This document shows, one piece after another, positions 21,220-31,650 of a DNA stretch of 64,000 nucleotides; position 1 is the first letter of the stretch; every line of letters starts with the position of its first letter. The notes beneath the pieces are model-generated. The model was not told the origin of the DNA and did not search any database. It was given only the letters and a program-made list of their open reading frames with translations. Source of the stretch: Paratinospora sagittata (lineage: Eukaryota > Streptophyta > Magnoliopsida > Ranunculales > Menispermaceae). Made by a program: the position numbers and the translations under genes. Location of the stretch: assembly GCA_035771175.1 (NCBI GenBank), contig CM069612.1, positions 23,170,987-23,234,986 of the forward strand, given 5' to 3'.

Positions 21220-24024
21220 TGTGACGCCACGAAAATTATTTCATTAAGCCAATAACCCAATTGCACTTTGCCCAAACTCTATGCGTTGCCTTAATATGTT
21301 TGGTGTTTGTTTGATGGTTGTTTAATGTTTGTATAGTCGATGCTTGATAATGTATATAAATATGTGTATCATAAATTGTATATGGGTCATGTTAAATTAA
21401 AGTATAATGCATATGTTATTATTTATGCATGGGCCCGTTAAACCATGAATTGATATGGGTTAGGATTGATTGAATAAAAGGATAAATGAGAATGAAAATT
21501 TGGTGTATTAAATGGATTGGACATTTAAAATACATGAAAGTATGAGATTGGTTAAAGTACATGTGGTTGGTATGGGTAGTATGAGACCAACACATGTGAA
21601 GGTTGGTGCATGAAAGTGGACAAGTGTCCCATGCGCACTTCTCTTCTCCAAGGAAGTGCTAGAAAGTGAGGTGAGTGGAGGGAATCCAAGAATGTGCTAG
21701 AAAGTGAGGTGAGCGGAGAGAAAGGAAAAAAATAAAAGAAAAGAAGAGAAAGGAAAGAAGAAGAGAAAGAAAGGAGGAGTTGCTTGAGGAAAATCTCTGC
21801 AACATTTTCATCAAAGTGTTGGATCTTCGGGATATATGGTCAGATTGAGCTCAAATTTTGTCAGAAAGTTCGTAGCTTATGGTTCTGCATTCTGAACGGT
21901 GGAGATCTTGAGTAGAGGTTTCGTCTAAGAGATCTAACCTCTCAAACAAAGCTGGTCGGAAAGTCTAGATTTCTCGCGCCGTTTCGCTCAAACTTATAGA
22001 TCTCCTTAATTTACCATTGGATGGATATAATTGGATATGTAGTTTAAAACAGATATTTATGCATTCTGAACGGTGGAGATCTTTATTAGAGGTTTCTTCT
22101 AAGAGATCTAACCTCTCAAACAAAGTTGGTCAGAAATTCTGGATTTCTCGCGCCGTTTCTCTCAAACTTATAGATCTCCTCAATCTACCGTTGGATGGAT
22201 ATCAAATTTGGGTATGTAGTTTAAAACTGATATTTCTGAATTCTGAACGGTGAAGATTTTTATGTCTTAAGTATGTTGTGTGATATAGTCATCTGAGTTT
22301 GAGTATTTGCAGCAGGAAAGGAGAAATTATCTGATTAGAGACTTGTTCATCAAATATACTTATCTTTTCGGTCCACCGTTGCATTGGGCTGATATTTGGA
22401 CAGAAGGTTTGTTTCTTCACATACTTCAATCTGTACGGTTGATTTTGTGATTACATATTTCTGTTGGTAGATTGATACATTTGAACAAAATATTAAATGA
22501 GGAATTGGTAGGGTTGTTTGTATTAGACCTAAATTTAGAATATGAACTTAGACCTTTCCAAATAGCTTGCTTGTCAACTATGTTGACATAGTTGCCATTG
22601 TTGATGAACCCATGATGCAAAATCAGTGATATACATGGCTGAACATGGTGACCTAGTGTAAATCGGCAATATGGCCTAAGTATGGAAAATTTCATATTTT
22701 GGGGCTTTTGATGCTTTTGGCCTAGAATCATTGAATTGATGCAACTTATGTTTAATTAAACATGATTAGAGTTGATTATGTTGCTGATTTGGTAGTTGTG
22801 ACCATATCATGGGTTAGGCCTACTTGTGATCAAGTGACCCAATTTGGGCATGTTTATGCCTAAGGAATTGAAAATGAGTATTTTTGATTAATAGAATGGT
22901 TTGTGAATGAGAACTATGCATTAGGGGCCTAAGTCATGTGATTTGAGTTGAATGATGGGATTAGATGAGATTTAGGCCTATTGTTATGTGGGCTGATTTA
23001 GGGTTGATGTGTAATGTCTATGTGATTGAGCATAGACTTCATTTATGATTATATCTTTTAAGTCATCATATCACTTATATATATTGTATGTTGAAAGCAT
23101 GAATGTGTTCTAATGTTTTGAATGATGCATTGATTTGAGAAAACCTTATGACTTTGGTTGGGCCCATCTATTTGGCTAATAGGGGGACTTAACCTTGTCA
23201 TAAGAGGGTTTTAAAAAGGAAATGATTGGGGTCAACGGTACGGTGAAATAGACGTGCACTAGTAACCCCAAATAAACATGATTAGGGTCAACTGTACGGT
23301 GAAATAGACGTGCACTAGTAACCCCAATGCATGTGGAATGTGGATCCAAATTGATAAGCTTTTACTTGCATCGAACTTATTATAAATGCTTGATATCTAT
23401 ATGTTATGAGCTTTTAATCATGCTACACATTGACATGCATACATGATATTTATTGATGAGTATTGATAGCATATTTGAATTCTATTCACTGGGCACCGTT
23501 GGCTCACCCTTATTTTCCTCTTTCAGGTCCTTCTGTCCCGAATAAGGGCAAAGGAGTAGTCATATCTTGAGGGCCTTGCCGGCGAGAGAATCCAAAGCCT
23601 CGATGTGAGTTGAGAAGCATTTTGATTGAACTGTGTTTTAAATTATGAAGTATTATATTTTGGATTATGTAATTATAATACTTACCACATTGTAGTATGG
23701 GTGAGTTGGGACTTGTTAGATAGACCATGTGGGCATATGACAATTTTTATTTGTACCCACAATTTTGGACTTTATGTGTATGTCAATTTTAATGGACTGT
23801 AGGGATTATGATTTTATTTATAGTTCATTTTTATGGATTATCTCTTGTCTTGGATGATTAGTACCTTTTGATATTATGTCGTTATTTGAGATAAGACTCG
23901 TAGGGTCTCAACCACCTCACGGGAGTTGAGGAGTGGTCGGAGATGCCTACACCGGACGTCCCGCCCTGACATTCTGCATGCCATTCCCTGCGGGGTTGGT
24001 GGTCTGGGGCGCGGGGTCACAACA
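21220..24024 (+). mobile_element. Gypsy 5' LTR (same family as 4894-7822)
   Basis: 2.8-kb LTR, TGTGACGCCACG...GGGGTCACAACA, collinear with the solo LTR at 4894-7822 and followed by a primer site and gag, which fixes its orientation. The 5-mer before it is TTGTA (21215-21219); the partner duplication is lost because the element is truncated in gag at about 25406. It contains the same internal ~174-bp tandem duplication (21925 and 22099). Confidence 0.9.
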
Positions 24025-24026
24025 GT

Positions 24027-24036
24027 TGGTATCAGA
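24027..24036 (+). promoter_or_regulatory. Gypsy primer binding site
   Basis: TGGTATCAGA, then TCC, starts three bases after the LTR end, matching the tRNA-Met-type primer site used by many plant elements. Confidence 0.8.
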
Positions 24037-24113
24037 TCCTGATTTTACTAGGTTTGGTCTATGTATTAGACTTAGATGACTTTGACCTAGGAATTGGGTG
24101 AGAGATTTAGGTT

Positions 24114-24546
24114 GTCACATCCTGGGTTGCACAGCGTGCCCCCTACCCAGGTGCGGGCGCACCCCGTCGGGGCGAACGCCTAGCCATTATGGATCCATAA
24201 TATTGTCCCATCTCGGCCAGCCACGCCACACAAGGACGCCGGTCACCGAGATCATTTATCCCCCTGCACAATCCACAGCACAGGGAGGGTGGCTCAATGG
24301 GTACTCAAGTTGCGAAATCTAACCTTATGAGGAAGAGGTTGCGAGTTCGAACTTGGGGGAGGCCCTCCCTGTGCTGTGGATTGTGCAGGGGGATAAATGA
24401 TCTCCGTGACCGGCGTCCTTGTATGGCATGGCTGGCCGAGATGGGACAATATTATGGGATCCATAATGGCTAGGCGTTCGCTCCCGCTGCGGTGGGAGTG
24501 CACCCGCGTCTGGGTAGGGGGCACGCTGTGCAACCCAGGGCGTGAC
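24114..24546 (+). mobile_element. SINE-derived giant hairpin in the Gypsy leader
   Basis: Two nearly identical arms of about 180 bp (24114-24289 and 24362-24546) are inverted around a 72-nt loop. The loop holds tRNA-like polymerase III boxes: TGGCTCAATGGG (box A-like) and GAGTTCGAACTT (box B-like). Reading rightward, loop plus right arm form a SINE with a tRNA head. The left arm is an inverted headless copy of its body. The outer ends (GTCAC / GTGAC) are flanked by TTAGGT and ATAGGT, a likely target duplication. A single-copy relative is at 41084-41324. Open frames here are shadows of the repeat. Confidence 0.85.
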
Positions 24547-24667
24547 ATAGGTGATTAAAAAGCTTAAAGGAACTAACTTAAAAGCCTTACTATTATATTT
24601 TCTGTGTGTATTATATGATATGGGTAGTTATGAGGCTTTGTTAATGTTTTAAATTCTTTACTGTGTG

Positions 24668-25406
24668 ATGGTTGCTCGTATTTCTACTTCTCAGTGTCAT
24701 AAGGAGGAGCGAGAGATTGGGACAGTCACACACAGGGCCATCCGATGATGACCGGATGGGGAGGATGGAGGAGATCATTCAGGCACAGGGCCACTTGATG
24801 GCAACCCAGACTTCACAGATACAGGCGTTAGTGCAGCAGGTTGAGGCTATTGCTCGACAGTCACCCCAAACAATACCTCAGGAGGCGGGCACTAGTGCGG
24901 CCGAGGCTAGTGGAGCTGTAGGGGCAGCAGGACCTCAAATGGCTGTACCTCAGCCTATGCCTCCACATGCTCCTATTGTTGTGGAGAACCCCATTGATCG
25001 GTGGATCAGACTGCTAAAGAAGTTCATGAAGCTAAAGCCTTAGGAATTCACTGGTGGGGTTGACTTGAAGAAGGCCGAAGATTGGCTGAAGAATGTCGAG
25101 AAGATCAGTCGCTCCTTAGAGCTTGATGAGGAGTCTCAGATCCTATGTGCTGCTCACTCACTAGAGAGTGATGCAGAGGACTGGTGGCTTTCAGTGTTAG
25201 ATACACAGGGGGAAGTGAAGAGTTGGGACACCTTCAAACAGTTGTTCTTACAGGCTTACGTTCCAGAGACTGAGAGACAGGCTAAGCAACTCGAGTTTTT
25301 GAATCTCGCACAGGGCACCATGTCAGTTAGGGAGTACGAGCTCAGATTTAGGCAGCTCGCAGTTTATGCTCCTGGGTTAGTTCAGACGTCGAGTGACAAG
25401 ATTATG
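24668..25406 (+). pseudogene. Gypsy gag, truncated
   Basis: Starts near ATG 24668 (MVARISTSQ), shifts frame, and continues as MATQTSQIQALVQQVEAIAR. After an in-frame TAG near 25040, where relatives read P-P-E-F, it continues as EFTGGVDLKKAEDWL, DAEDWWLSV, WDTFKQLFLQAYVP and MSVREYELRFRQLA. This is the retrotransposon gag (capsid) domain of plant Ty3/Gypsy elements. It ends abruptly after SSDKIMR at 25406, where unrelated sequence begins, so protease to integrase and the 3' LTR are missing. Confidence 0.88.
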
Positions 25407-26418
25407 AGGTGTTCTTACAACTAATCAGATAAGCAAACAAAAATATTTTGCTCAAGAAAATTGGAGAGAATAAAAAAATCAACACACCGAATCAAGGGAT
25501 TTGCAAAGAATGCAAGGAGCTCGAAGGGGGAAGGAATTACCACCAAACGTTAACTCAATGGTCTTCGAAGCCAGAAATACTGTTGTCTTGGTTCGCGCCC
25601 TCGCCCTTGGTCTCGCTCTCTCTGAATCTATTAAAACCAAAAAAATGATAATAAGTTGAGAAGCAGAAACTGAGAACGGCGAAAAAAAAATTGTATTGAA
25701 GATTGGAGAGAAAGAAACGATCAAACCTCAAATAGATAGAAACTTTTCTAAGTCGTATGAGAAGCAGAGAGTCGCAGCACAGATTGAGCGAGAGATCGAG
25801 TTGAGTGATCTAGCGGAGGTGGAGTGATTTGGTTTGTGGGGTTTAGGGTTAATTTGTGCGATTTGGAGCTCCTGCAATTTGAGGGTGATTTGTGGGATTT
25901 GTTTTGTGTGGTTTCACAGTTTGTGCGATTTAGGGGTTTAATAAAAAAGTGAAAAAAGAAGTATCCAAGAAGTGACAAAAATTGCTTTAAGTCCACAAAG
26001 CTGCAGGAAAAGTAAAAGAAAAGAAATGCTTCTGGGCACCGTGGCCCCCAGAAGAGAAAAGAAAATCGATTTTAGGGTAGCGTCGCTCGGTTCGTGCAAT
26101 TTGGGGATATGGATGGTTTGTGCGATTTGGGGATATGGTTTGTTTGTGAATTGTGCGATTTGGTTTATGCGTTTTTTATTTTATTTCATTTTATTTCGGT
26201 TTCCATTTTGCAATTTTGGGGATTAAGGTTCGATTTTGCGTTTTGGAAGTTTGGGGGTTAAGGGTTTGCTATTTGAAAATTTGGCATTTGGGTATAAAGA
26301 GATTACATGGGTTTTTTTTGCAAAATTATTTATTAGGCTAAGTATATTATGAACTTTTTTTAAAAAAAGCTACCCGGGCTGTAGCCTAGGATAGCCCCCC
26401 CAAATGGCTCTGCCCCTG
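25407..26418. other. Probable right (5') part of the hAT element
   Basis: No gene is recognised. There is a repeated GTGCGATTTGGGG-like motif near 25855-26160 and a G/T-rich stretch, and it ends in the hAT inverted repeat. I assign it to the hAT element because of that terminal repeat. The origin of 25407-25700 is unclear. Confidence 0.5.
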
Positions 26419-26639
26419 GTCAGTACCCATATATTTTAAAAATGGAGTAGCCGAGTAGCCCAGTTTCGTTCGTTTCTATCATATGTATTTAATAATTTTT
26501 TGAACATTATGCTAATTTTTTTTTTATCAAACGCAACTAATAACATAATATCAAATAAATTCTTTGAAATTTATAATAAATGACAACAAAAGTAAATAAT
26601 CATTTACAACCATTAAAAGTATATGTAAAATATTTATAT
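26419..26639. repeat. Unclassified repeat, left half (interrupted by Copia-3)
   Basis: Resembles part of 42000-42660 (AACATAATATCAAATAAATTC and AAATGACAACAAAAGTAAATAAT blocks). It continues at 31465-31650 beyond Copia-3. Confidence 0.6.
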
Positions 26640-26870
26640 TCTCAAAGAACACAATTGTGAAATAATTTTCTGATATTTCATTCATTGTAATTTTACAATT
26701 TATAGAATACATAGAGGAACATTTACAAGGAAAGAATAAACTAATAATTATCTTATAATGTTACAAGAAATAATGAATAGAATGAATATGAAACATCTTA
26801 TAATTAAGAGAGAAATAAGGACAATTACTAATTAAGAATATTTGTCCATATCAAACCCTTAATTCTAGCA
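26640..26870 (-). repeat. Copia-3 3' LTR
   Basis: TCTCAAAGAACACAATTGTG...TTAATTCTAGCA on the plus strand. On the minus strand it begins TGCTAGAATTAAG and ends TTTGAGA, so the terminal dinucleotides are TG and GA. Confidence 0.9.
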
Positions 26871-26970
26871 CTCCCCCTTAAGTTGAAGCATGGATATCAC
26901 ACATGCCTAACTTGCCTAAAGAATCATCAAAAGTCTTGTTGGCTACGACTTTAGTAAGTATATCTGCTAG

Positions 26971-27709
26971 TTAATCTTCAGACTTCACAAAAAGAAATAT
27001 AATGATCTCAACATCAAGTTTTTCTTTAATGAAGTGTCTATCAACTTCTACAGGCTTCGTCTGATCATGTTGAACTGGATTATGAGCAATCTTTATAGCT
27101 GAAGTGTTATCACAGTACAACTTTATTGCATCTTGAGAGTCAACACCCAAATTCTTTAACAAATTTCTCAACCATAGTAACTCACACACTCCTAAACCCA
27201 TGCCTCTGTACTCAGCTTTTGCACTAGATCTTGCTATTACTGATTGCTTTTTACTTCTCAAAGTCACAAGATTTCCTCCTACAAAAGTAGAATATCCTAA
27301 AGTAGATTTTCTGTCATCAGCTAAACTTGCCCAATCTGCATCAGTGTAACCGTTTACCTTTAGGTGATTTTGTTTGGTGAAAAGTCATCCTTTAGCCGGA
27401 GAAGACTTCAAATACCTCAATATGCGTTCTATAACATCCATGTGTGGTTTACAAGGATCATGCATAACTTAGCTTAACACACTCACTGCATAAGCGATAT
27501 CTAGTCTAATGCCTAGGACAAATAAATCAATTTTCCCACAAGCTTCTGGTACCTTGCTTTATCGGTAGAAGTTGCATCAAAATAATGAAACAACTTATGA
27601 TTTTGTTCAATAAGAATATTAACAGGCTTACATCCAAACATACATATTTCAGTTAACAAATCAAGAATATATTTCCTTTGTGATAAGAAAATACCATTAT
27701 TTCATCGGG
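26971..27709 (-). pseudogene. Copia-3 reverse transcriptase tail and RNase H
   Basis: RNase H at 27267-26971 reads SKKQSVIARSSAKAEYRGM and YCDNTSAIKIAHNPVQHDQTK. Between 27709 and 27268 the reverse-transcriptase tail and first RNase H aspartate block (ADWASLADDRKSTLGYS-like, antisense near 27330-27290) are present in other frames with stops. Confidence 0.85.
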
Positions 27710-28965
27710 CTACTTCAGTTCCAAGAAAGTAAAGTCACCAAGCTGTTTCATTTCAAATTCTGAGGTTAAGTAACTTTGTAAGCTTTCTATTTCATCTTGA
27801 TCATCACCTGTCACCATCATATCATCAACATAGATAATCAATGTAGTAACTCTACCTTTCTGGTGCTTTAAAAACAAAGTGTGATTAGAATTGCTTTGTT
27901 TATAGCCAAAGTTCTTCATAGACTTTGTAAAATTTTCAAACCAAGCTCTTGGAGATTGTTTTAACCCATAAAATGCTTTCTTGAGTTTGCACACCATTGT
28001 AGTATTTGAGTACTTCTCTATACATGGAGGAAGATCCATATACACTTCTTCAACAAGATCTTCGTGTAAGAAAGCATTCTTTTCATAAAATTGAAGAAGT
28101 GGCCAATCTTGATTAACCGCCAAAAACAAGAGTACTCTTACGATATTAAGCTTGGCAATTGGTGCAAAAATGTCTTGATAGTTAATCCCATAAGACTGTG
28201 TATACCCTTTTGCAACTGCTTTCTGCTTAATTGCAAACACCCATCTACATCCCACGGTCTTCTTTTCCTCTGGTAGAGATGCAAGCTCGCAAGTAGCATT
28301 TTTTTCAAGTGCTGCCATTTCTTTTGTCATGGCTTTGGTCCATCTGGCATCTGCTAAAGCTTCTTGCATTGTACTAGGAATAGAGACAGACAATAATTGC
28401 AGCACATAAGATGCATATGACTTAGACAATCTTTGGGAAGACACATAATCACAAATGGGGTATCTAGTTTTGGCTTTAAGATCCCGTTCATATTTAGTGG
28501 GTGGTTTACCACGGTTAGAACTAGGTGGAATATGATATTGGGAAAATTGAGATTCAACATTAAAATCATTAATAATTATTGAATTAAGATCAGTGGATAC
28601 CTCTAATGGAGTCTCAAGATAAGATTGACTTAGTGGTTGTATTGGATTGTTAGGAGACGTACTATCATGGAGAGAGTTATCTTCAGCATTTGGAGACGTC
28701 GGTTCAGCAATATGAGACTTTTCCCTTTCATTTGGTTGACCGGTAGTGTCTTGAGTATTTTGGATACTAGAGAAATCTGAATCCAAGGGAAAAACTCTTG
28801 TAGTTCTTCTTGATTGATCACTTCGTCTCGATTCTCCCCTTGAAGTGATGAATTAGTAGTCGGTAGCATGTTGAGGATTTTTGTCTCATGAAAATTAAAA
28901 CCTCTTAGAAGACGGATCATAACACTTGTATCCCTTTTGATTAATACCATATCCCACAAAAACAC
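27710..28965 (-). pseudogene. Copia-3 reverse transcriptase
   Basis: The frame at 28786-27710 encodes the linker and reverse transcriptase: EALADARWTKAMTKEM, GCRWVFAIKQ, GINYQDIFAPIAKLNIVRVL, KKAFYGLKQSPRAWF and the active site IIYVDDMMVTGDD. The catalytic aspartates are intact, but the frame breaks at 27710 and at the join with integrase near 28786-28965. Confidence 0.9.
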
Positions 28966-30603
28966 ACTTCAAAGCACGAGACTCAAGCTTAGTACGTTGA
29001 TGTGGATTCAAGTAAACATAGACCACACACCCAAAAATTCTAGAAGTCAAACATACCACCTGCAGAAGTGTATAGTGATCAGAGAGGGCATCCAATTGTC
29101 TTCTAAAATTGAGGATGCTTGATGGTGTTCGGTTTATCAAGTAGACCGTCGAATTCATGGCTTCACCCCACAAATGAGAAAGAACATGCCCACCAATCAA
29201 GAGGGACCAAGTAACTTTCAATAAATGTTTGTTTTTCCATTCTGCAACACTGCTTTGTTGAGGGGAATAAGGACACGTTGTTTGATGAATAATACCTACT
29301 GAGTGTTGAATTATGTCAATTCTTGTTTGAATTACTCTCTCCCATTATCGAATCAAAGGACTTTTATTGAAATGCCAAACTGAGTAGTCACCATTTGATG
29401 AAATAGGCAAAAAACAAAGCATACATCACTCTTGTGCTTCAATTGATAAACCCAAGTCATTTGAGTACAATCATCCATAAAAGTTACAAACCATCTCATC
29501 TCATTAAGAGTAGAAATTGGTGCTGGTCCCCAAACATTTGAATGGACTAATGAAAAAGGTTGATTTGCTTTATTATTACTTAAGTGAAAGGTAGTACGAT
29601 GACCTTTTGCCATTACACAAGTTTCACAAACAAAATTTGAGAAATTACATCCATTAAACAAAGAGGAAAATAATCTCTTGAGATAACTAAAAAATGGATG
29701 TCCTAGTCTTTTATGCCACAACCAAATTTCTTTTTTTTTCTTATTCACCAAATCTTCTTTCACCAAGTGAGCTTGCCTTTCACAGTTGAAATGTTGGAAC
29801 CCATCTTCTAGATCATACAATCCCCCACTTTGTTTACCACTGCCAATCTTCTCTTTGGTATGGATGTCCTGAAAAATACAGTGAGTAGGAAAAAATAGAG
29901 CTACAAAATTATGAGATTTTGTTAATTGATTAACATAGAGAAGGTTGCAGTTTAATGATGGAGCAAATAAGACATCATTAATAGCTAAGATAGGGGATAA
30001 CGAGACTGTACCAACTCTAATAACAGAAGATGATACACCGTTAGCATTGGTAATATAAGTTTTGAAACATTTATAGGATAAGTGGCTAAACCTATAACGA
30101 TCACAAGTCATATGATCAATTGCACCAGAGTCAATTGTCCAATCACTATTTCCAGTAAAAGTCATAGCTGACTTAGCAGTAAATCCAAGAGTTGTGGCTA
30201 GATTTCCCTTGGGGTTAGTGTCCTCATCCTTAGTAGTGGAAGACACTTGAGATGCCTTCTTGCCTTTTGGATGCCACTCTGGATATCCATAGAGTCGAAA
30301 ACATATATCCACCGTATGACCAGTACCATTACAATGAGTACACTTCCGATCTTTCTTTGAGGTAGGCATTTTTTGAGAAGCCATCACAACCCCTTCCCCG
30401 ACTATTCCTCCAAGTATAGCATCTTGGAGATTAGCTTCCGCACAAATCAGAGCATAAACATTTTGTATGTGCGAAAGAGGTTTGGTAGCAAGTACATGAC
30501 CTCTAACCTCATCTAATTGAGAAGCAAGACCAACCAAAAACATATACACACGTTGGGAATTAACCTTCGTGGTGTATTTTACAATATCATTGACACATTC
30601 CAT
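28895..30603 (-). pseudogene. Copia-3 gag end, protease and integrase
   Basis: The frame at 30603-29353 has the zinc knuckle CTHCNGTGHTVDIC, protease WTIDSGAIDHMT (D-S-G intact), pre-integrase LWHKRLGHP...CETCVMAKGHR and the integrase start HSNVWGPAP. That last block has Asn where the catalytic Asp normally stands. A stop follows near 29353, then FDNGRE and a VAEW block in another frame. The C-terminal part at 29221-28895 reads VYLINRTPSSIL and KCVFVGYGINQKGYKCYDP. Confidence 0.9.
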
Positions 30604-30960
30604 AGTACAATCATCAATATCATCAAGTTCCTGCTATATTTTCTGTAGTTTTCCAAAATAGGAAATAACAGACCCTCCATTTTGGCAAATAGAAATTACC
30701 TCGCAGTGTAGTTGACAGACCTTTGATGCATCCTAGTCGATTGAATATATTTGTTTGACTGCCTCCCATATTTCCTTCGCTGTATTCAATCGAAGAAATA
30801 AAGATCTGATGTCTTTTGTCATTGCATAAAAAAGCCAAGATTTGACCAAACATTTTTCATCCTCCCATGCTTCATATTCTTTCGAATGAACATCCTTTGG
30901 TGTAGCCTTAGTACCTAAAATAAAACCCCAACGTTTTCTCCCACGGATTATTTTGAGCAT
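30604..30960 (-). pseudogene. Copia-3 gag N-terminal part
   Basis: Overlapping short frames (30960-30733 and 30853-30623) carry the gag body: DEKCLVKSWLFYAMTKDIRS and TAKEIWEAVKQIYS. They are split by frameshifts. Confidence 0.75.
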
Positions 30961-31220
30961 TTAAAGACCACTCAACATAGTTGGTACCATCAAGACGTTA
31001 CATAGTGATTAGAGAAGATTCCAGTATATAGAACCCAACCAATGAAGTAGTAGATTCATTCTTCTTTAGAAAATCATCACTACTATCTTTTGAATGAGTC
31101 ACAGTGACGAAGATACTAAAAAAAAATAAACTTCACAGCGGAATAATATAAATAGAAACAACAATTGTGCACACAGGACCAAACTTCAATTCCTAAGTTA
31201 AAGAAAAGGAGATTGAAGGA

Positions 31221-31233
31221 GGCTCTGATACTA
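31221..31233 (-). promoter_or_regulatory. Copia-3 primer binding site
   Basis: On the minus strand TAGTATCAGAGCC directly follows the LTR, one mismatch from the standard TGGTATCAGAGCC. Confidence 0.85.
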
Positions 31234-31464
31234 TCTCAAAGAAAACAATTGTGAAATAATTTTTTGATATTTCATTCATTGTAATTCAATAATTTATAGA
31301 ATACATAGATGAGCATTTACAAGGAAAAAATAAACTAATAATTACCTTACAATATTACAGGAAATAATGAATAGAATGAATAGGAAATATCCTATAATTA
31401 AGAGAGAAATAAGGGCAATTACTAATTAAGAATATTTGCCTATATCAAACCCTTAATTCTAGCA
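31234..31464 (-). repeat. Copia-3 5' LTR
   Basis: Partner of 26640-26870, followed by TATAT at 31465-31469. Confidence 0.9.
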
Positions 31465-31650
31465 TATATAACCCATTATATTAAATATGAACCGGGTATC
31501 CCATTTTTAAGCCTTTGTTTGGATTTGGTTCGATTATTAAAACAAATTTAAATTTTTCTCAATACTCGGCCCAATTTTTAAAAGATTTTATCCATACCCC
31601 TTTTTAAAAAACAAGCAAGATGAAAGTGGATAAACGAGTCTGAGCCCATT
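31465..31650. repeat. Unclassified repeat, right half
   Basis: Matches 42440-42620 in order: a GAACCGG(G/A)TA-CCC block, AAGC(C/T)-TT, AAAGATTTTATCCATACC-like, and GAAAG(T/C)G-A-AAACGA. Confidence 0.6.

Larger units (their letters stand above)
18054..26418 (-). mobile_element. hAT-superfamily DNA transposon carrying Gypsy insertions
   Basis: The left end starts CAGGGGCGTAGGCCA at 18054. The right end (TGGCTCTGCCCCTG, ending 26418) is its near inverted match, CAGGGGCAGAGCCA. The flanking 8-mers CTTAGTAT and GTCAGTAC agree at five positions, consistent with an old 8-bp hAT duplication. Its transposase is on the minus strand in the left part. Two Gypsy segments (20057-21219 and 21220 to about 25406) interrupt it, and 25407-26418 is probably its 5' end. 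Confidence 0.75.
26640..31464 (-). mobile_element. Copia-3: near-complete LTR retrotransposon
   Basis: Flanked by TATAT duplications (26635-26639 and 31465-31469) and bounded by 231-bp LTRs. Reading leftward: primer site, gag, zinc knuckle, protease, integrase, reverse transcriptase with YVDD, RNase H, polypurine tract (antisense CTCCCCCTTAAG at 26871). All domains are present in order, but frameshifts and stops split the polyprotein. The LTRs show only scattered mismatches, so it is among the younger insertions. It interrupts the unclassified repeat seen whole at 42000-42660. Confidence 0.93.

Noticed and set aside
24290..24361. tRNA gene in the hairpin loop
   Set aside because: Box A-like and box B-like motifs are present, but the clover-leaf arms do not form; it is the SINE head.
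24098..24548. Two similar open frames on opposite strands (GCTACPLPRC-like and its partner)
   Set aside because: They mirror each other because the DNA is an inverted repeat derived from a SINE; not genes.
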